From: Enoplolaimus lenunculus
Taxonomy: Eukaryota; Nematoda; Enoplea; Enoplida; Thoracostomopsidae
Assembly (NCBI GenBank): GCA_030248215.1
Contig: JASANG010000605.1
Coordinates: forward strand, 1-64,000
Length of the DNA: 64,000 bases
Reading direction: 5' to 3'
The translations under genes and the position numbers were made by a program. The notes beneath the pieces were generated by a model. That model saw only the letters and a program-made list of their open reading frames with translations, did not search any database and was not told the origin of the DNA. Positions 9,242-21,966 of this stretch are shown piece after piece. The stretch's first letter is position 1; each line of letters opens with the position of its first letter.

Positions 9242-10383
9242 CAGGGTTGTTTTTTCCGGAAAAAATTATGACCGGAAAAAATGAATTTTTTCCATTTTTT
9301 CCGGAAAAAATGCAAAAAAAAAATTCATTTTTTGTTTGAGTGGGCGGTTACATCACACTTAGCCGGCGTTTGCCCAAAAATAATTGTATTTTAAAACTTT
9401 TGCATATTTGAGCTTCTGATGACATCCCGTGATCATTCCATGCCCAAATCTGAATTTTTGAAAATTTATATTTAGGCCACAAGTACATATCCTTGAGGCC
9501 CGAACATTTCTTTTCGAAAAGTTGGACAAATTATATATCATTTGACGCATTTGCAGAGCTGCGATAACGAGTTGTTGTCAAATAACTGATTTGGCGTGCT
9601 GCCAACGAGCATGGTTCGACGCCAAATTTAGATAGCTGATAATAACTTGTTAACAACACGTCTCATTGAGAAACATTTAACAATATTCGTCTTAGCTCCG
9701 CAACCTGTGTCAAATGGTGTATACGTAAGTTGTCTAATTTATTCGACAAAAATTTTGAGTCTAATGAAGGAATTTGGGACCTTAAAATTCAAATTTTTTT
9801 TAAAAAATTTAAGTTTGGGTGTGTAATAATTGAGTGAGGTCATCTGAACATCAGAATTTCATGAGTGAAACGGGCTAAACAAGTCACACTTCTTTCTTAT
9901 GTTAGTATATATTTAATCCCAAGACACTTTTGGGTTTTTTGACATCAAAGCCTCTCAATTGCTGCAACCCCGCTAGCAAAGCGATGTTGAAGCTTGAAAG
10001 ATTCTTGTATTAAATTATACGGTAAAAGCAAGCTTTCAGTTTTGAGCGCCCTAACTTTGGCCACACTGTCGACGAAATCTGGTAAGTGAGCGAACAACAT
10101 GCATATGTAGTTTTACATTGAATCTCGCGGCAAAACTTCAATTCTGAAATCCATTTATATATTCAAATGCCGCAATTTTCGCTTTTCGAACATATAATGT
10201 GTCCTCGTGGACATATGCACACGGTCACTGTTAAATGTGTTGCATTAAAATTTTACATGTCGTCTAAAAGCGTTATTTTATTTGCAAATTATAATTTAAG
10301 AATCGTTTAATATTTTTTCATTTTTTCCACCCCCTCGGAAAAAATGAAAAAAAAACCCATTTTTTTTCCGGCCAACAATCCTG
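9242..10383. mobile_element. hAT-like non-autonomous element
   Basis: The left end reads CAGGGTTGTTTTTTCCGG and the right end, reverse-complemented, CAGGATTGTTGGCCGG, giving similar termini. Subterminal CCGGAAAAAATG motifs occur at both ends. Nothing coding is recognised inside. A third copy of the right-end sequence lies at about 8739-8799. No convincing 8-bp target duplication was seen, so the superfamily call rests on the CAGGG-type terminus. An internal block at 9366-9480 matches part of the foldback element at 60899-61236. Confidence 0.5.
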
Positions 10384-11371
10384 ATGGGGACAATCGACAG
10401 GATCAGCTTTGCAGTGGTTTAAATCAGGCAGACAAAACTCAATTTTACGCTCATAATCATCTTGTGCGGGTTGTGAACAGTAGAGGATTTTCCTTTTGTT
10501 TCAGCCCGAATCTCAACTTTAGCTAAGACCGTATTCAATGATACGCCGAATAGCCCGATCCAGCGACGAGGCCTGTTAAAGGTTTATTGCCCAACCCGAA
10601 TAGATATCCAACACAGCAACAAACAATATAATGTAATAATTGCCATTGTATATCATTGTTCTATACCAACCTGGCCTATACTCAAAAGCAGCCACCAGCT
10701 CATACAATCCCGAATTCTCCGTTTAATCATCAAATTGTACGGTCCAAAATAGCAAATCCTAACCCCATTAAAATTTTGCTACTTTCCCTCATTCCCCAGA
10801 TAACTCCAAATCCCCAAACCCCGATTACTCCATACACCACTAAAATTCCACAATACGCCCTATAGGCTACGCACGCTATACGCGCTTTAAGCAAAACGCC
10901 GCAAAAGAACAGAAAATACGAAGCGCTCACATGAGCTCCCGTGGTAAAAACCTAATACAAACTAAATCCTACCTAACTTGGAAACGTATGAATTCCACTA
11001 ACTGCAACAAACTATACCGTAACTGAGTAATTAAAAAATGTAATAAAACAAAAGCAACTGATCTATAACTCCGAAGCAAGAATGATATTTCAAATGGTTA
11101 AAGCCAGCTTCCATATGTCGCCTAATTTACATATTTTGAATGTTTCCGGTTCCAAGCATCCTCCAAAAACTTACACAGTTCTGTGCTTCACACGAACAGC
11201 TGAACGCTATTAACGCACAATAGTTCAAGACTGCGTGTCCACGACTGTCGTTTTCAATCATTAACATGTACTAAAACAACAGTCCTGGCCACTATTTACA
11301 CACTCCGAGGGTGCGACCTTTATACCTTTGCTTTCAGTCTTCCTTGTGTAATATCTTTCAACAACACTGCG
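10384..11371. other. Intergenic stretch 3' of the EF-Tu gene, nothing recognised
   Basis: No gene, tandem repeat or known element stands out. The open frame at 10656-10865 is Pro/Ile/Asn-rich and looks like background. The segment next to 11372 probably contains the 3' untranslated region of the minus-strand EF-Tu gene, but no clear polyadenylation site was settled on. Confidence 0.4.
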
Positions 11372-14300
11372 CTATTTATGAATAACAACTTTTGACTGCT
11401 TTTGATAGTTTAGCTTGACCTCAGCAGGCGCCAAAACTGCACCGATTACACCTGTAGCGATTGTTTTGCTTTGATTCCGCATTGTAAATCTTTGCCCTGG
11501 CTCCAAATACATTTCACGAACAAGCTGAATTACAGCGCTAAAATATAAGTAATTAGATTACTGCGCTAAAATATAAGTAATTAGATTACTATTTATGATA
11601 TGAATTACACAATCACTCTTGTCAAAATTAGCTAATTTTCCAAAAACTGTTAATAATATTCGCACATAGAATATCTGTACCTTTTCGTTCTATCAACTGA
11701 GTGTTCGTCGTAATTCCAATTGCGGCATAGCAGAACCAAGCACGCTATTCTTAATTATTTCAGTACGTTAGATACACAGTTTTCTTTTAAAATGTGTTGA
11801 AGACAAAACTTATACAGGTTTCTTAAATGATATAATATAGCAAAATCTTTAATGAACCATGCCACTAATAAACTAAGCAACCCATGTATTTACCTTCCAT
11901 TTTCACCCGGCATGATAAGGTTATCCTTATTATTCATGCTAACACGGCCAGTAACATCCCACGTATGCGAATACACCATTGATTCCGATTTAGCAGTTAA
12001 TGGTTTGTTACGACCTCCTTCAGATTCCGTTAACACGTAAATCTAAACATTAAACTTTGCTTAAATGCAACGTTAAAGCAAAGAAAAAGGCAACAAAGCA
12101 GCAAAGTCTAAAACAACACAACGGTACAGCAATGGATAAATCAGATCTCGATAGCGAAATTAATCCTATTAAAGTTTATTGTAAAAGATATATACGTACA
12201 TTCGCTTCACACATATCGCTTGGTTCTATATCACATGCTTTCGGCACTAGTACCGCACCACGGCAAACTTCTTCTTGCCTACAGCCACGAAGTAAAAGAC
12301 CAGCCTGGTCACCAGCAATAGCTTCGTCAAGAGTTTTATGGTACATTTCAATGCCTGAAACCGCAAACTGCATAGTATGGCGTACGCAGGCAAACTGAAA
12401 CTCAGTCAAAATCCGCATATTTTACGATCATGTTCAGATAGTTCTATAAAGTTACCAACAATTACCGCATTTGTTCAAGTTGTGCTAAATCGCATATAAT
12501 CATTAACAGTAATCAGTGCAATCGCGGTTGCAGGGTGCAAAGCGGAACTGGATTATACGGGAATCGGAATCGGAACAAGAAATTTATACCGGTCTGTGTC
12601 ACAGTTTAATTCTTCTCCAGAAAGCATTAAACTGCTTTAAATCTTCCCCACATGCCGGTTTATGTTTTCTCCCAATAAGTCGCGGTTTAATTCTTTAACC
12701 TGTATATTTCCCCCAGGGTGATTTATTCCTAGTTGATCCTTTTCCAACCTTTGGATTAAAACTTTTCAATAAATATAAAAACTCTCTGGTATATATATTT
12801 TGACTAGCATCGTTTTTGTAGTATACATTATATATACGCCGTATGAATATACTGCAATCTCCGGGCACATTAGTGTGTAATGTTGTGTGAAATTCCTATG
12901 CATAGCTAGGCGTTCAATATTGAGTAATTTTGTTGAATTTCGATTTAAAATGAACAATCTATAATTTTTAATCTAAAAAGAAGAAAATGGGGGTTTTTAA
13001 CCGAATTTTTTGAATAACACTTATAATTTGGAAAATATCCGTTTCATTCAGTCTAGAAACAAGCGATTTTTTCAGCAAACTGTCATGACCATGGTAACAA
13101 AAAAAGCTCCGATTAGGCAAAAATTTGCGGTTTTGGATTCGGTTGTGAAAAAGATGAGTCCAAAAGCCGAATCCAAAAATGTTCGGCAATATTTGTTTTT
13201 GATTTTTAAAATATAAACTTTAAATAACTTGTTACATAAAAATCAATATTTTTGTTTTGGTCACAACTCTCAGAACTGAGGTGGGGCATGAAAAACCTGC
13301 GTTTGCGGAAACGTAGACTTCCTGGAGTAACTATGCTTATTAGTTTTGCAGGTAGAAAGGCAATATTAAATTTTATTCAATTGATAATCTAAAACAAAAT
13401 TGTATAACACTGTTTGAGAAGATTTCAGTTCGACGGGGTGGAATTCAACAGAGGAAAAATTCTACCATAACTGGTGTCAGGGAACACATACGGGGAGAAA
13501 AATTATATCGTGAGCGGGGAAAATAAACTAGTCTAATTTAGTCTAATGCGTCCGGGGGGAAGAATTAAACGGGAAAGAATTATACATACCCTGAGCGGGC
13601 GTAACATTAAACTAGTTATATTCTTTTGAGGGGAAGAATTAAACGGGGGGAAGAATTATACCGTGGAACCGGAATCGTAATCGGAACTACAAATTTTGTG
13701 AAATTAACTTAAAAGAAGCAGTTTAATAAATAAATCATGCAGAAATTTTATGAAATGTATAAGAACAAGTAGGATTAAAATTAAAATTTCAAAATTTCGG
13801 TTCGAATTGATTGCGCAATCGAAATCGGAACTCGTTTTCAACCGGAAATGTTATCGGAATCGGAAATCCGGTTGCACCCTGCGCGGTTGCGATCCAAACA
13901 GCGGCTTTGATGGCAGTTACCCTATTCTTGGACTTACTCGCTTGCAAACACAATTTGAATTGCTCGCGGTTACTGCGACCACAACCACTATTGATAGTAT
14001 TAACAAATTCAATTCCTTGAAAACGAGGTTACAATTGCGATTTCAACGCGACCGCAATCGGGTCTCTGAAAGCCACTAGTCGCGAGCAAAGAGAATTTAA
14101 CCACGATTATAAAACTGTCACAAGAAAAGTAACCGCAATTATTGCGCACTTTTTCCGTGACTGTATAATACCAAAATTATAAAGTTAACATCCAATAAAT
14201 TAATGTTTTATGCTATGCATACTTTGAACACCAACAATTTAAGCAACCATATCAGCTGTAAGGTAACCACTTATGAGAAGTTAACCTGAAAATATGCATA

Positions 14301-17300
14301 TGGCATCAAACAAGCATGTTGTAAACCATTAGTACTACCCAGGGTGCAACTGGAATTCCGATTCCGATTCGAAACGAGTTCCTATTCCGATTCCGATTGC
14401 ACAATCAATCGGAATCGGGATTTTGAAATTTCAATTTTAATCTTACTTGTTGTGATACGTCGCATGAAAATTCTGCATTATTTATCTATTAAATTGCTTT
14501 CGATAAGTTAACTTATCAATAATTGATTGCAGTTTATCTTTACAGAACCAAAAATCATCGCCAATTTGTTCATTCGACCTTTTTGAAAATTGTTGCCAGC
14601 CAACAGACGCCCTAAATAAACATTATATTTGTCAATACAAAGTATATGTACAGTCACAAAATTTCTAGTTTCGATTCCGATTACAATTTCGGTATAAATT
14701 TGCTGTTCCGATTCCGGTACAACACAGTTGCACTTTGCACCCTGGTACTACCTGACACGGTTGTCGTCGACCTGCAGTTGTTTCCTTTTACCAATACAGT
14801 ATCGCCTTTTTTCACTTTTCCTCGAACAACTTTGCCAGCTACAACTGTACCACGTCCTACAAAATATCAATGAAGACAAACTTTACTTCAATACCAATTA
14901 AATTCAATCACGTAAGAAGCACTATATTAAGCTGTCAGCAATGACCAATATATCAATAAGTATATAATCGAGACCGCTATAGCGTAACTGAAAAAAAACG
15001 TTATTCTGCGAATGTTGGTTTAAAATGTTTCTATTTAAGCCAGCAAATCAATTATGACTAAGAATTTGAAACATCATGCCTTAACTAAGCTATACCTATT
15101 TATCTGACCTACTAAAAACCACACCTTTTATAAAATGGACCTTCTGAATAGGAAACAAAAATGGCATATCAAGGGGTCTTTCACGCTCCTGCAAATGATT
15201 ATCGCATGCATTAAGCAACGCGGCAATTGACCTTTCGCCGATTTCAGGTCTTGTTCCCTGCAAATGAAACCGATTAGTCCTAAAACAACGCATGCAAAAT
15301 ATTACATACTGCAAAAGAAAAAGCAAAATGCACGAGGATTCACGTTTGTTTTCAATGTTCCATAAACAAAGATAGCCCATGAAAACACAAAGAAGCTCAG
15401 GATTAATATAACACAGAACGAAATTGAGTTAATTTTTATAAGTGGCTTAAGAGTTCGTCTCTTGGAAACCTGCCGGTAACTTGTGAAGGTCGCCTGAAAA
15501 ATAATGTGGAACTTGTACCTCCAGGGCACATAAAGCTGAACCAGAAATCACTTGAGCATTACCGCCATCGAACCCATATTGGTCGAGCAACTCGCGCACT
15601 TCAATATCGACCTTAAAAAAGCTAGCTTGATTTAACCACGTTCCCGTAAGATATACAAGCACCACAATTTTCGAAAAGCTTCTCAACAGTTCTACCAATT
15701 TTTTAAAAACAACACACGAAAAAAAGTTTGCGATTTTTCGTATTCCTACTCCGGTGTTCTATGATACCTATTTGCATTATGACCATGCTGAGCAATGAAT
15801 ATCAGTCTTTAGGTTGACGAGAAACAACGCAAAGTAATAAAACATGCAATTTAATTAAAACACAACAACGAACAAAAACCTCACCAGATCTACTGTATCG
15901 CTGTCTACAGCATCAACCTTGTTGATATAAACTACAACGTGCTTAACACCGATCTGAAAAGAAATTCAATGTGCATGATTTGCGTTAGTCTTCGCTATTA
16001 AACCTGTTTTACAGACAGTTGCCCAGGGGCTTGAACCGGGCTCCCCCGGTGCTGGGGCCACCGTACCATGTTTGATCAAGTTAGAGAACACGCAAAGATA
16101 CCCAACATGAGCTGCGATATACATAATTCGTATAATGGTGACTAACAGTAGGACATAATGTGCAGCGTGTGCAACAAAACGTGGGAAAACAAAACATGAC
16201 GTATAAAGTAACTTCTTGCGATTTTCATATTTTCCAAAGTAGAACCGAGCGTGAAAACTGCCCCCGGGTTAGCCCCGACAAACACCGTGTTCTCCCCGGC
16301 CAAGAGGCCTTAGGTCGCGGAGTATTAGACATAATAAAATATAAACGTGAACAGATTATACAATGTTCCAGCAATGCCCTTCAGAATCCGTACACCTGAT
16401 TACCAGTTTATTTTAAGATTACTACTTGTATTATGTTCCATTATACGCATTTAAATTCAGCGGTTTGACAGCAAATTAAACATTAGTGTACAAAGCAATA
16501 TAGAGGAACATCAATTTAAAAGTGTTCAACCGGAATTCCTGTTCCGGCCAGAATTCCTGCAAAAATTCAATTCCTGTCCTTGCATTCAAGGATGCAGGAA
16601 CCGAAATTTTATAAGGTTTTGTGACAAATGATGCCTAATCATTTAAATATAGGAAACTTGTCTTTATCGCAATTACTTCAATTCTGTTAATAAACTGTTT
16701 CCGCTGTTTTCGCAAAACTTGATGAATAAATAGCTCAAAATTCGCTTAAGCCATTTTTGGCAGGTTTTCTAGAAAGTCCAACAGTAATTCGGTAATGAAA
16801 ATTATTTAAACTTTCGGTCCATGTTCTTGTTCCGGTTTCTGCAAGGAAACTCAATTCCTGTTCCTGTTCCAGTTCGGGCAAAAATTAGTTATTGTTGGAA
16901 CCCTGGAACACGGTATTTACATGTTTCCAATAAACTAGCAGAAACAAAGCTAATTGCCGATATTTGTCAAATGGCACAAACTTATGAAAAGCTGCTAAGT
17001 GTATACATTCTTCCTTACAGTGTGTCCTATAAATGTTACGAAACGGTATAAAAAGTGTGTCATCTGTATCAAAATTACCTGTTTAGCAAGAAGAACATGC
17101 TCCCTGGTCTGAGGCATTACTCCGTCGGTAGCCGCAACCACTAAGATAGCTCCATCAATTTCAGCGGACCCTGTGATCATATTCTACAAAAGGTTATGAA
17201 TTTTGCATCAGTGCCAACTACAATAATGTAACGAGGCGCAATACTGTAAACGATTCATAAATGTGCTACAAAAAAAGTGAAGGCCCACCTGCCTGTGAAA

Positions 17301-18813
17301 TTCCTGCCTGCGCCAATGGCTTCGAAATAGAAAAACGTTCAGCGCAGATACAAGGTGTCTGTTCATACCTACACTTACACGTCGAAAGCTTTTGAAAATA
17401 CTGTAAACGATTCATATATGAGCTAGAAAAAGTGCAGGAAAAAGCATTTAGGGCATATACGAAGTGCCTGTTCCTACATACACTTTCCAACACTTCTAAA
17501 GTTTTTGAATTTCATGTTAGGATAAACAAAAAACGACGCATTCCAGACAAACTTAAAAAATATGCAATATCATGACGTGAAATAAATAGAGTAACACCTG
17601 ACTCAAACATAGGACTGTTTTACTTTTATGTAATCCGCATGTCCCGGACAATCCACGTGACCATAATGATATTTTTCGGTTTCGTATTCGATATGTGCAG
17701 CATTAATCGTGATACCACGAGCACGTTCTTGGGGTGCATTGTCGATTTCGTCGTAATGAGCAAATCGAATCTTTTTGTTGTTGTCACTTAGAACTGACGC
17801 AAAAAGAAATACAAACATAGCCTTATTAAAACCCTCAAAATTTAACTGAAACCTCTTCTTGTACGAATACAAACAGAGTGAAAACTTGGGTATTCAGAAA
17901 AATAATATAACAGTTAAGTACTATCAGAGCGAGTGCTTTATATTTCAACAGAATGTCGTACTAAATTAAAAATTAGCTGAGAAATAAAATTTAAATATAG
18001 TATACACTAGCCATCAAGGCGCGAAAGGATACCAAAAAATACCGGAGCCGGATAATTAATAATTAAAATCTAACACTAGATGGCGTTTAAATTGCAAAAC
18101 GTAGCTAATAACAATGTGCCTGACTTGGCCAAGATGGATCCAAAGCCAAAAACGTTAAATTTGGCCTGCGAAATCTAACGCTGACGCACAGCAAAATGGG
18201 CCATGTCGATTTACCAATCCGTTTTTGTGAAGCTCTAGCACCACAGTCTGTTAACCGCCGCTGTTCGTTAACTTTATGGCAAGCACAAAGGTCAGGTGGT
18301 AACACTGAACAAGAAAATAAACCACTTGCTACAATTAAAGGCCCATTGGCCACCCTCATGTTTCATCTAAATTTTGTAGTTTTAAACCTTATTTTAAAAG
18401 AATATTCCGGGGAGCACTAATAAGGTATTTAATAAGTTTAAATAACGCGTCCTTCAAAATAATTTTGTCAATGGTGCCACAAAGTCTCTTATAACTAAAC
18501 TATTATGAGTCTTTTTCAAAACGAGCTCGTGATAGACTTGGGCTATAAGGCTATCTGGTGTAAGCACATTTTCGGAACTCATGATAGCCCTGGCTAACAC
18601 AAAATTTTACCTCATATATTTATTTTCATAACATTTCTGTGACGTTTTTCAAATAGCGCCACGATAAGCCGTAATAGTAAAAACTAACTTTTAGTAACTG
18701 CAGAAGTGAGCGTTGTCTTGCCGTGATCAACATGGCCTATTGTTGCTACGTTGATGTGCGTTTTATCACGTGTGTACGCTTTCTTGCTAGCAGCAATGGC
18801 AAACGCTAATGAC
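11372..18813 (-). CDS. TUFM: Mitochondrial elongation factor Tu
   Basis: EF-Tu delivers aminoacyl-tRNA to the mitochondrial ribosome. Ten exons were resolved on the minus strand, joining in frame: 18689-~18813 (start could be 18805), 17624-17793, 17079-17183, 15885-15953, 15519-15611, 15125-15257, 14752-14856, 12200-12354, 11894-12042 and 11372-11537 (stop TAG). GTPase motifs appear in order: [11 protein letters not shown] (P-loop), ERARGITIN (switch I), DCPGHADY (G3), NKVD (G4) and SALCALE (G5). Domain 2 follows with [11 protein letters not shown] and [18 protein letters not shown]. Domain 3 follows with [24 protein letters not shown] and EPGQRFTMR. About 420 residues are visible, close to the mature human protein. 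The exon for the start codon and mitochondrial presequence, expected above 18.8 kb, was not identified. Introns carry two hAT-like MITEs and a duplicated acceptor. Confidence 0.93.
11535..11590. repeat. 28-bp tandem duplication spanning the last EF-Tu splice acceptor
   Basis: The 28 bases beginning GCGCTAAAATATAAGT occur twice in exact tandem, at 11535-11562 and 11563-11590. The unit contains the minus-strand acceptor TATATTTTAG|CGC of the final EF-Tu exon, so two identical acceptors lie 28 bases apart. Only the proximal one keeps the EF-Tu frame. Confidence 0.9.
12531..13881. mobile_element. hAT-like element in an EF-Tu intron
   Basis: Left end CAGGGTGCAAAGCGGAAC, right end GGTTGCACCCTG. 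The flanks are identical 8-base duplications, CGCGGTTG, at 12523-12530 and 13882-13889, which is diagnostic of hAT-type insertion. Subterminal GGAATCGG repeats occur at both ends. The middle contains GGGGAAGAATTAAACGG repeats at about 13430-13670 that look like a second insertion. Confidence 0.85.
14340..14744. mobile_element. hAT-like MITE at the 5' splice site of an EF-Tu exon
   Basis: A 405-bp element with termini CAGGGTGCAACTGGAATT and GTTGCACTTTGCACCCTG and GATTCC repeats just inside. It has a perfect 8-bp target duplication, GTACTACC, at 14332-14339 and 14745-14752. The proximal duplication contains the last base of the EF-Tu exon 14752-14856 and its splice donor (minus strand G|GTAGTAC). 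The element has no coding capacity. Confidence 0.92.
16018..16075 (-). repeat. Possible tRNA-derived SINE fragment
   Basis: On the minus strand a G/C-rich block contains GGTTCAAGCCC, a good RNA polymerase III box-B match, preceded by TGGTACGGTGGCCCCAGC. No complete cloverleaf can be drawn. It sits in an EF-Tu intron. Confidence 0.3.
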
Positions 18814-20304
18814 CTAATAAGCTTAAAAACAATAAGTTTTATATGTATACATAAAAATTTATTAAAGGTGCTTTTTGAATCGGTACGTATCTGATATAAT
18901 GCATATACCTATGCTTAAAACTTTATAAATATAACAACAATAGTACACATTAAATACCATAATGTATAACCAATATTCAACAGGCTTTGCTAAAAAATGA
19001 CACAAATACATACGATACAAACTGCTTGTCAGTATACAGTCAGATAGAATAATGCAAATTTATACTTGATGACGCGAAACATTCCCGCGATTGAACATCA
19101 CTTGCGACACTACAAGTAACAAAAACAAATAAAACCAAACATGGACTGAACTGCGTCATGCTTTTACGTTTTTTTTCTGGCGCTAATTGGCACTGAAAAT
19201 TGTGGTGTTTATAACCAACGTAAGCATATAATATATCTAAATAAATGCTACCGTTATCCTACTAACTTAGATATGGCGTGCAACAGTTTGTTAAAAAGAT
19301 ATTTTAAGAAATAGCAATGATTGAAAGGTCATCCAAGACAGGTTTTGAAGTGCTCGAAATTATTAACAACGTCAGACGTTATTACTAACTGATTCTAGTG
19401 ATTCTCCCCGGACATAATATATTATATGCAGAGAATATTTCTTATACGTTCCCGAAGCAAAGTCATTAACCAAGAAAACAACCTACTGAGAAATGAACTG
19501 GAGTACGAACAAGACAATTTGCTTATAAGCTGCATTAGTAATGTTGAGCTAGACCTAGAACGTATTATATAAATATTCTACTTCTATACACACCACTGTG
19601 TGTCCGTTCTCATAAAATTATAACCGTCTATGTTGTCAGGGTTTAAGTCTTCATCGGCAATGATGCAAAATTTGAAAACAAGGATCGGCCTCGGTATCTG
19701 CAAAAATTTTTTGGCATGTTGCACCTTGTCAGCTGTCGGTATATGCGCACGGTAAAGTGTATGTAAAGCTTGGAACAACCGACAAAGTAAAAAGATTGTT
19801 ATACAATATGCACATATGCCGGTACATGAAGTTGTTGCAATGACCACTTGGTGTAGTGGTTTTGGGGAAAAGTTCGAAAAGGGGACGTGTGGACCGTGTA
19901 GTTCCAACATGGAAATCCCATCGGGACGGGCAATGCAAACAGCAAGCCCATGGATTCAGAGATTGAATATGCCAAAATGTGGAATTTTGGCATATGCTGT
20001 TCTGAAATTTAATCTGACAAGGTTAATACGCTCCGAAGTGTTAACTCTGGATTTCGTATGTTTAATATATTAACACGAACGAGAAATACAGCTATACTAA
20101 TAAACTTGTTCCTATCAAGTTGCACAATGTGCTGACTGATTAATAATTTAGTGCAATGCAGTATACGTCGCTAAAACCGCTGTCCAAATTTCCCAATTCT
20201 CGCAAAAATAAAGCAAATTCGCAGTAATCTGCAATGTTCGGTAAAATGTTTGCGTAACCGCACGTTAAAGCTAGCTAAGTTCATTATGATTAGTAGGTAG
20301 TCTA
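18814..20304. other. Upstream region of the EF-Tu gene
   Basis: It should contain the promoter and the presequence exon of the minus-strand EF-Tu gene, but neither could be pinned down. An inverted pair of short segments around CATATGCCGGTACATG and GTGTAGTGG lies at about 19810-19860. No other gene is recognised. Confidence 0.35.
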
Positions 20305-20540
20305 TGTCAGTCTAGGTAGGAACCGGGACTTCAGACCTTTCGACTAAGAAGCTTGAAAAGCGGGCTAGAGCGGGGATCGAACTCTCAGCCTATGGATCTT
20401 TAAGCGACCACTCTACAACTAAGCCACGTAGCCCGCCTCTCCAACTGCATTTTACGTCGACTATATGTGTCGACCGTACAACACAATGCGCATTGCATTT
20501 ATTGCATATGCACAAGGACAAGCATGTCTCACATGCTTAC
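20305..20540 (-). repeat. tRNA-derived SINE, copy 1
   Basis: On the minus strand a tRNA-like head with pairing acceptor arms (GCGGGCT and AGCCCGC) contains a box-A-like segment and box B (GTTCGATCCC). It is followed by a tail ending in CCTACCTAGACTGACA. Upstream of the head lie short palindromes: GTCGACTATATGTGTCGAC and GCATGTCTCACATGC. The same arrangement recurs at 21362 and 21724. The anticodon stem does not pair, so it is not a working tRNA gene. Confidence 0.8.
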
Positions 20541-20579
20541 AGTCTAAACTTAGGATTGTGACTCGAAAAATAGGCAGAA

Positions 20580-20710
20580 AACCGGCCGAAAGTTTTGGAG
20601 ATTTTTAGGGACGTGCCAATTAATCGGCATCGGTAATAATCGGCACTTTTTGTGAGTATTGGTATCGGAACGCCAATAATACTTTTTGCATGTCGGGTGG
20701 GGCCCCAGTG
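20580..20710. repeat. Fragment with AATCGGCATCGG-type terminus
   Basis: GTGCCAATTAATCGGCATCG followed by repeated ATCGG motifs resembles ends of short hAT-like elements found in many invertebrate genomes. The other end was not found, so this is a fragment at best. Confidence 0.3.
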
Positions 20711-21361
20711 TGCACTCTGTGCCACACTGGTGCCCACCCTCGGCATCCCTTGAGCTCCTAGCTATGTCGTTTCTGTGGCATGCGAATTCCAGCCGTCTCG
20801 GTCTCGATCCTAGTATCGTGATTTGTATTTAACCGGTATCTTTTTAGCCTTGCCATATTGTTGCTCATTTGTAAAACTATCGTGCTTTAACCTTTCTGTC
20901 AAATTCTTGTCAAACTTAGTCCTATTCCTGCCAATTTCGCTTATGTCAATTACGTGTATTTTTATACCTATTTTATATTGTCTTTTCAGGTACTAAAACC
21001 CCATTTTCTGACCAAATTCTATGCGCTTAGTGCGTTGCGCATCCCCATTTCTACAAATTCCTTCCCCTTTGACCCTTTTGTGCCAGTTCCTACAATTCAT
21101 ATTTCTTGTGATCTCGTATACACTTATTTTCATGTTTTCAGGCGTCCCTTTCCCGTTTCCTACTAATTTCAAGGTGCTCATTCCATTTCGCACCTCCATT
21201 TCTGCCAATTCTGCCCTAATTGTGTCTTATGTGCCATATTCTGTGGACTTTGATTATTATTCGGGATTATTGGTTTTAGCGGTAGTCTTAGTGATCGCTT
21301 AGCTAGTAGAAGTGCTCGGATGATTTTCTAATATACACGTAAAACGTAGTATTATATTCGG

Positions 21362-21622
21362 TGTCAGTCTAGGTAGGAACCAAGAACATCAGACCTTTCT
21401 ATCAAGCAGCTGGAAAAGCGGGCTAGAGCGGGTATCGAACTCTCAGCCTATTGATCCTTAAGCGAGCACTCTACCACTGCGCCACGTAGCCCGCCTGTCC
21501 AACTACCATTTTCGTCGACTATATTTGTCGACCGTATGCTGCCACCAGCATACATACAGTGCAATGCACTATATTGCATGTGCACATAACGGACAAGCAT
21601 GTCTCACATGCTTACATGCCCT
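21362..21622 (-). repeat. tRNA-derived SINE, copy 2
   Basis: The tRNA-like head occupies 21418-21494 on the minus strand, with perfect 7-bp acceptor pairing and box B GTTCGATACCC. The palindromes GTCGACTATATTTGTCGAC, ATGCTGCCACCAGCAT and GCATGTCTCACATGC lie on the head side. The head is nearly identical to copy 3 except around the anticodon loop. Confidence 0.85.
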
Positions 21623-21723
21623 TATTTTCAACAAGGTCGTCCCTTGACCGTCCATCCTATTTTCGACTGGATACCGTGCTCATAGCGCGGCAATTTGCAA
21701 TTGCGCTCACGGCGTAGCCCCCA

Positions 21724-21966
21724 TGTCAGTCTAGGTAGGAACCAAGGACATCAGACCTTTCTATCAAGCAGCTGGAAAAGCGGGCTAGAGCGGGTATCGA
21801 ACTCTCAGCCTATGGAACCGTAAGCGAGCACTCTACCACTGCGCCACGTAGCCCGCCTGTCCAACTACCATTTTCGTCGACTATATTTGTCGACCGTATG
21901 CTGCCACCAGCATACATACAGTGCAATGCACTATATTGCATGTGCACATAACGGACAAGCATGTCA
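21724..21966 (-). repeat. tRNA-derived SINE, copy 3
   Basis: Same structure as copies 1 and 2. It differs from copy 2 mainly in the anticodon-loop region (TTACGGTTCC versus TTAAGGATCA). It begins about 100 bp after copy 2 ends, so the two lie nearly in tandem. Confidence 0.85.

Noticed and set aside
21418-21494. Functional tRNA gene
   Set aside because: Acceptor arm and box B are good, but the anticodon stem does not pair and the same unit recurs with SINE flanks.
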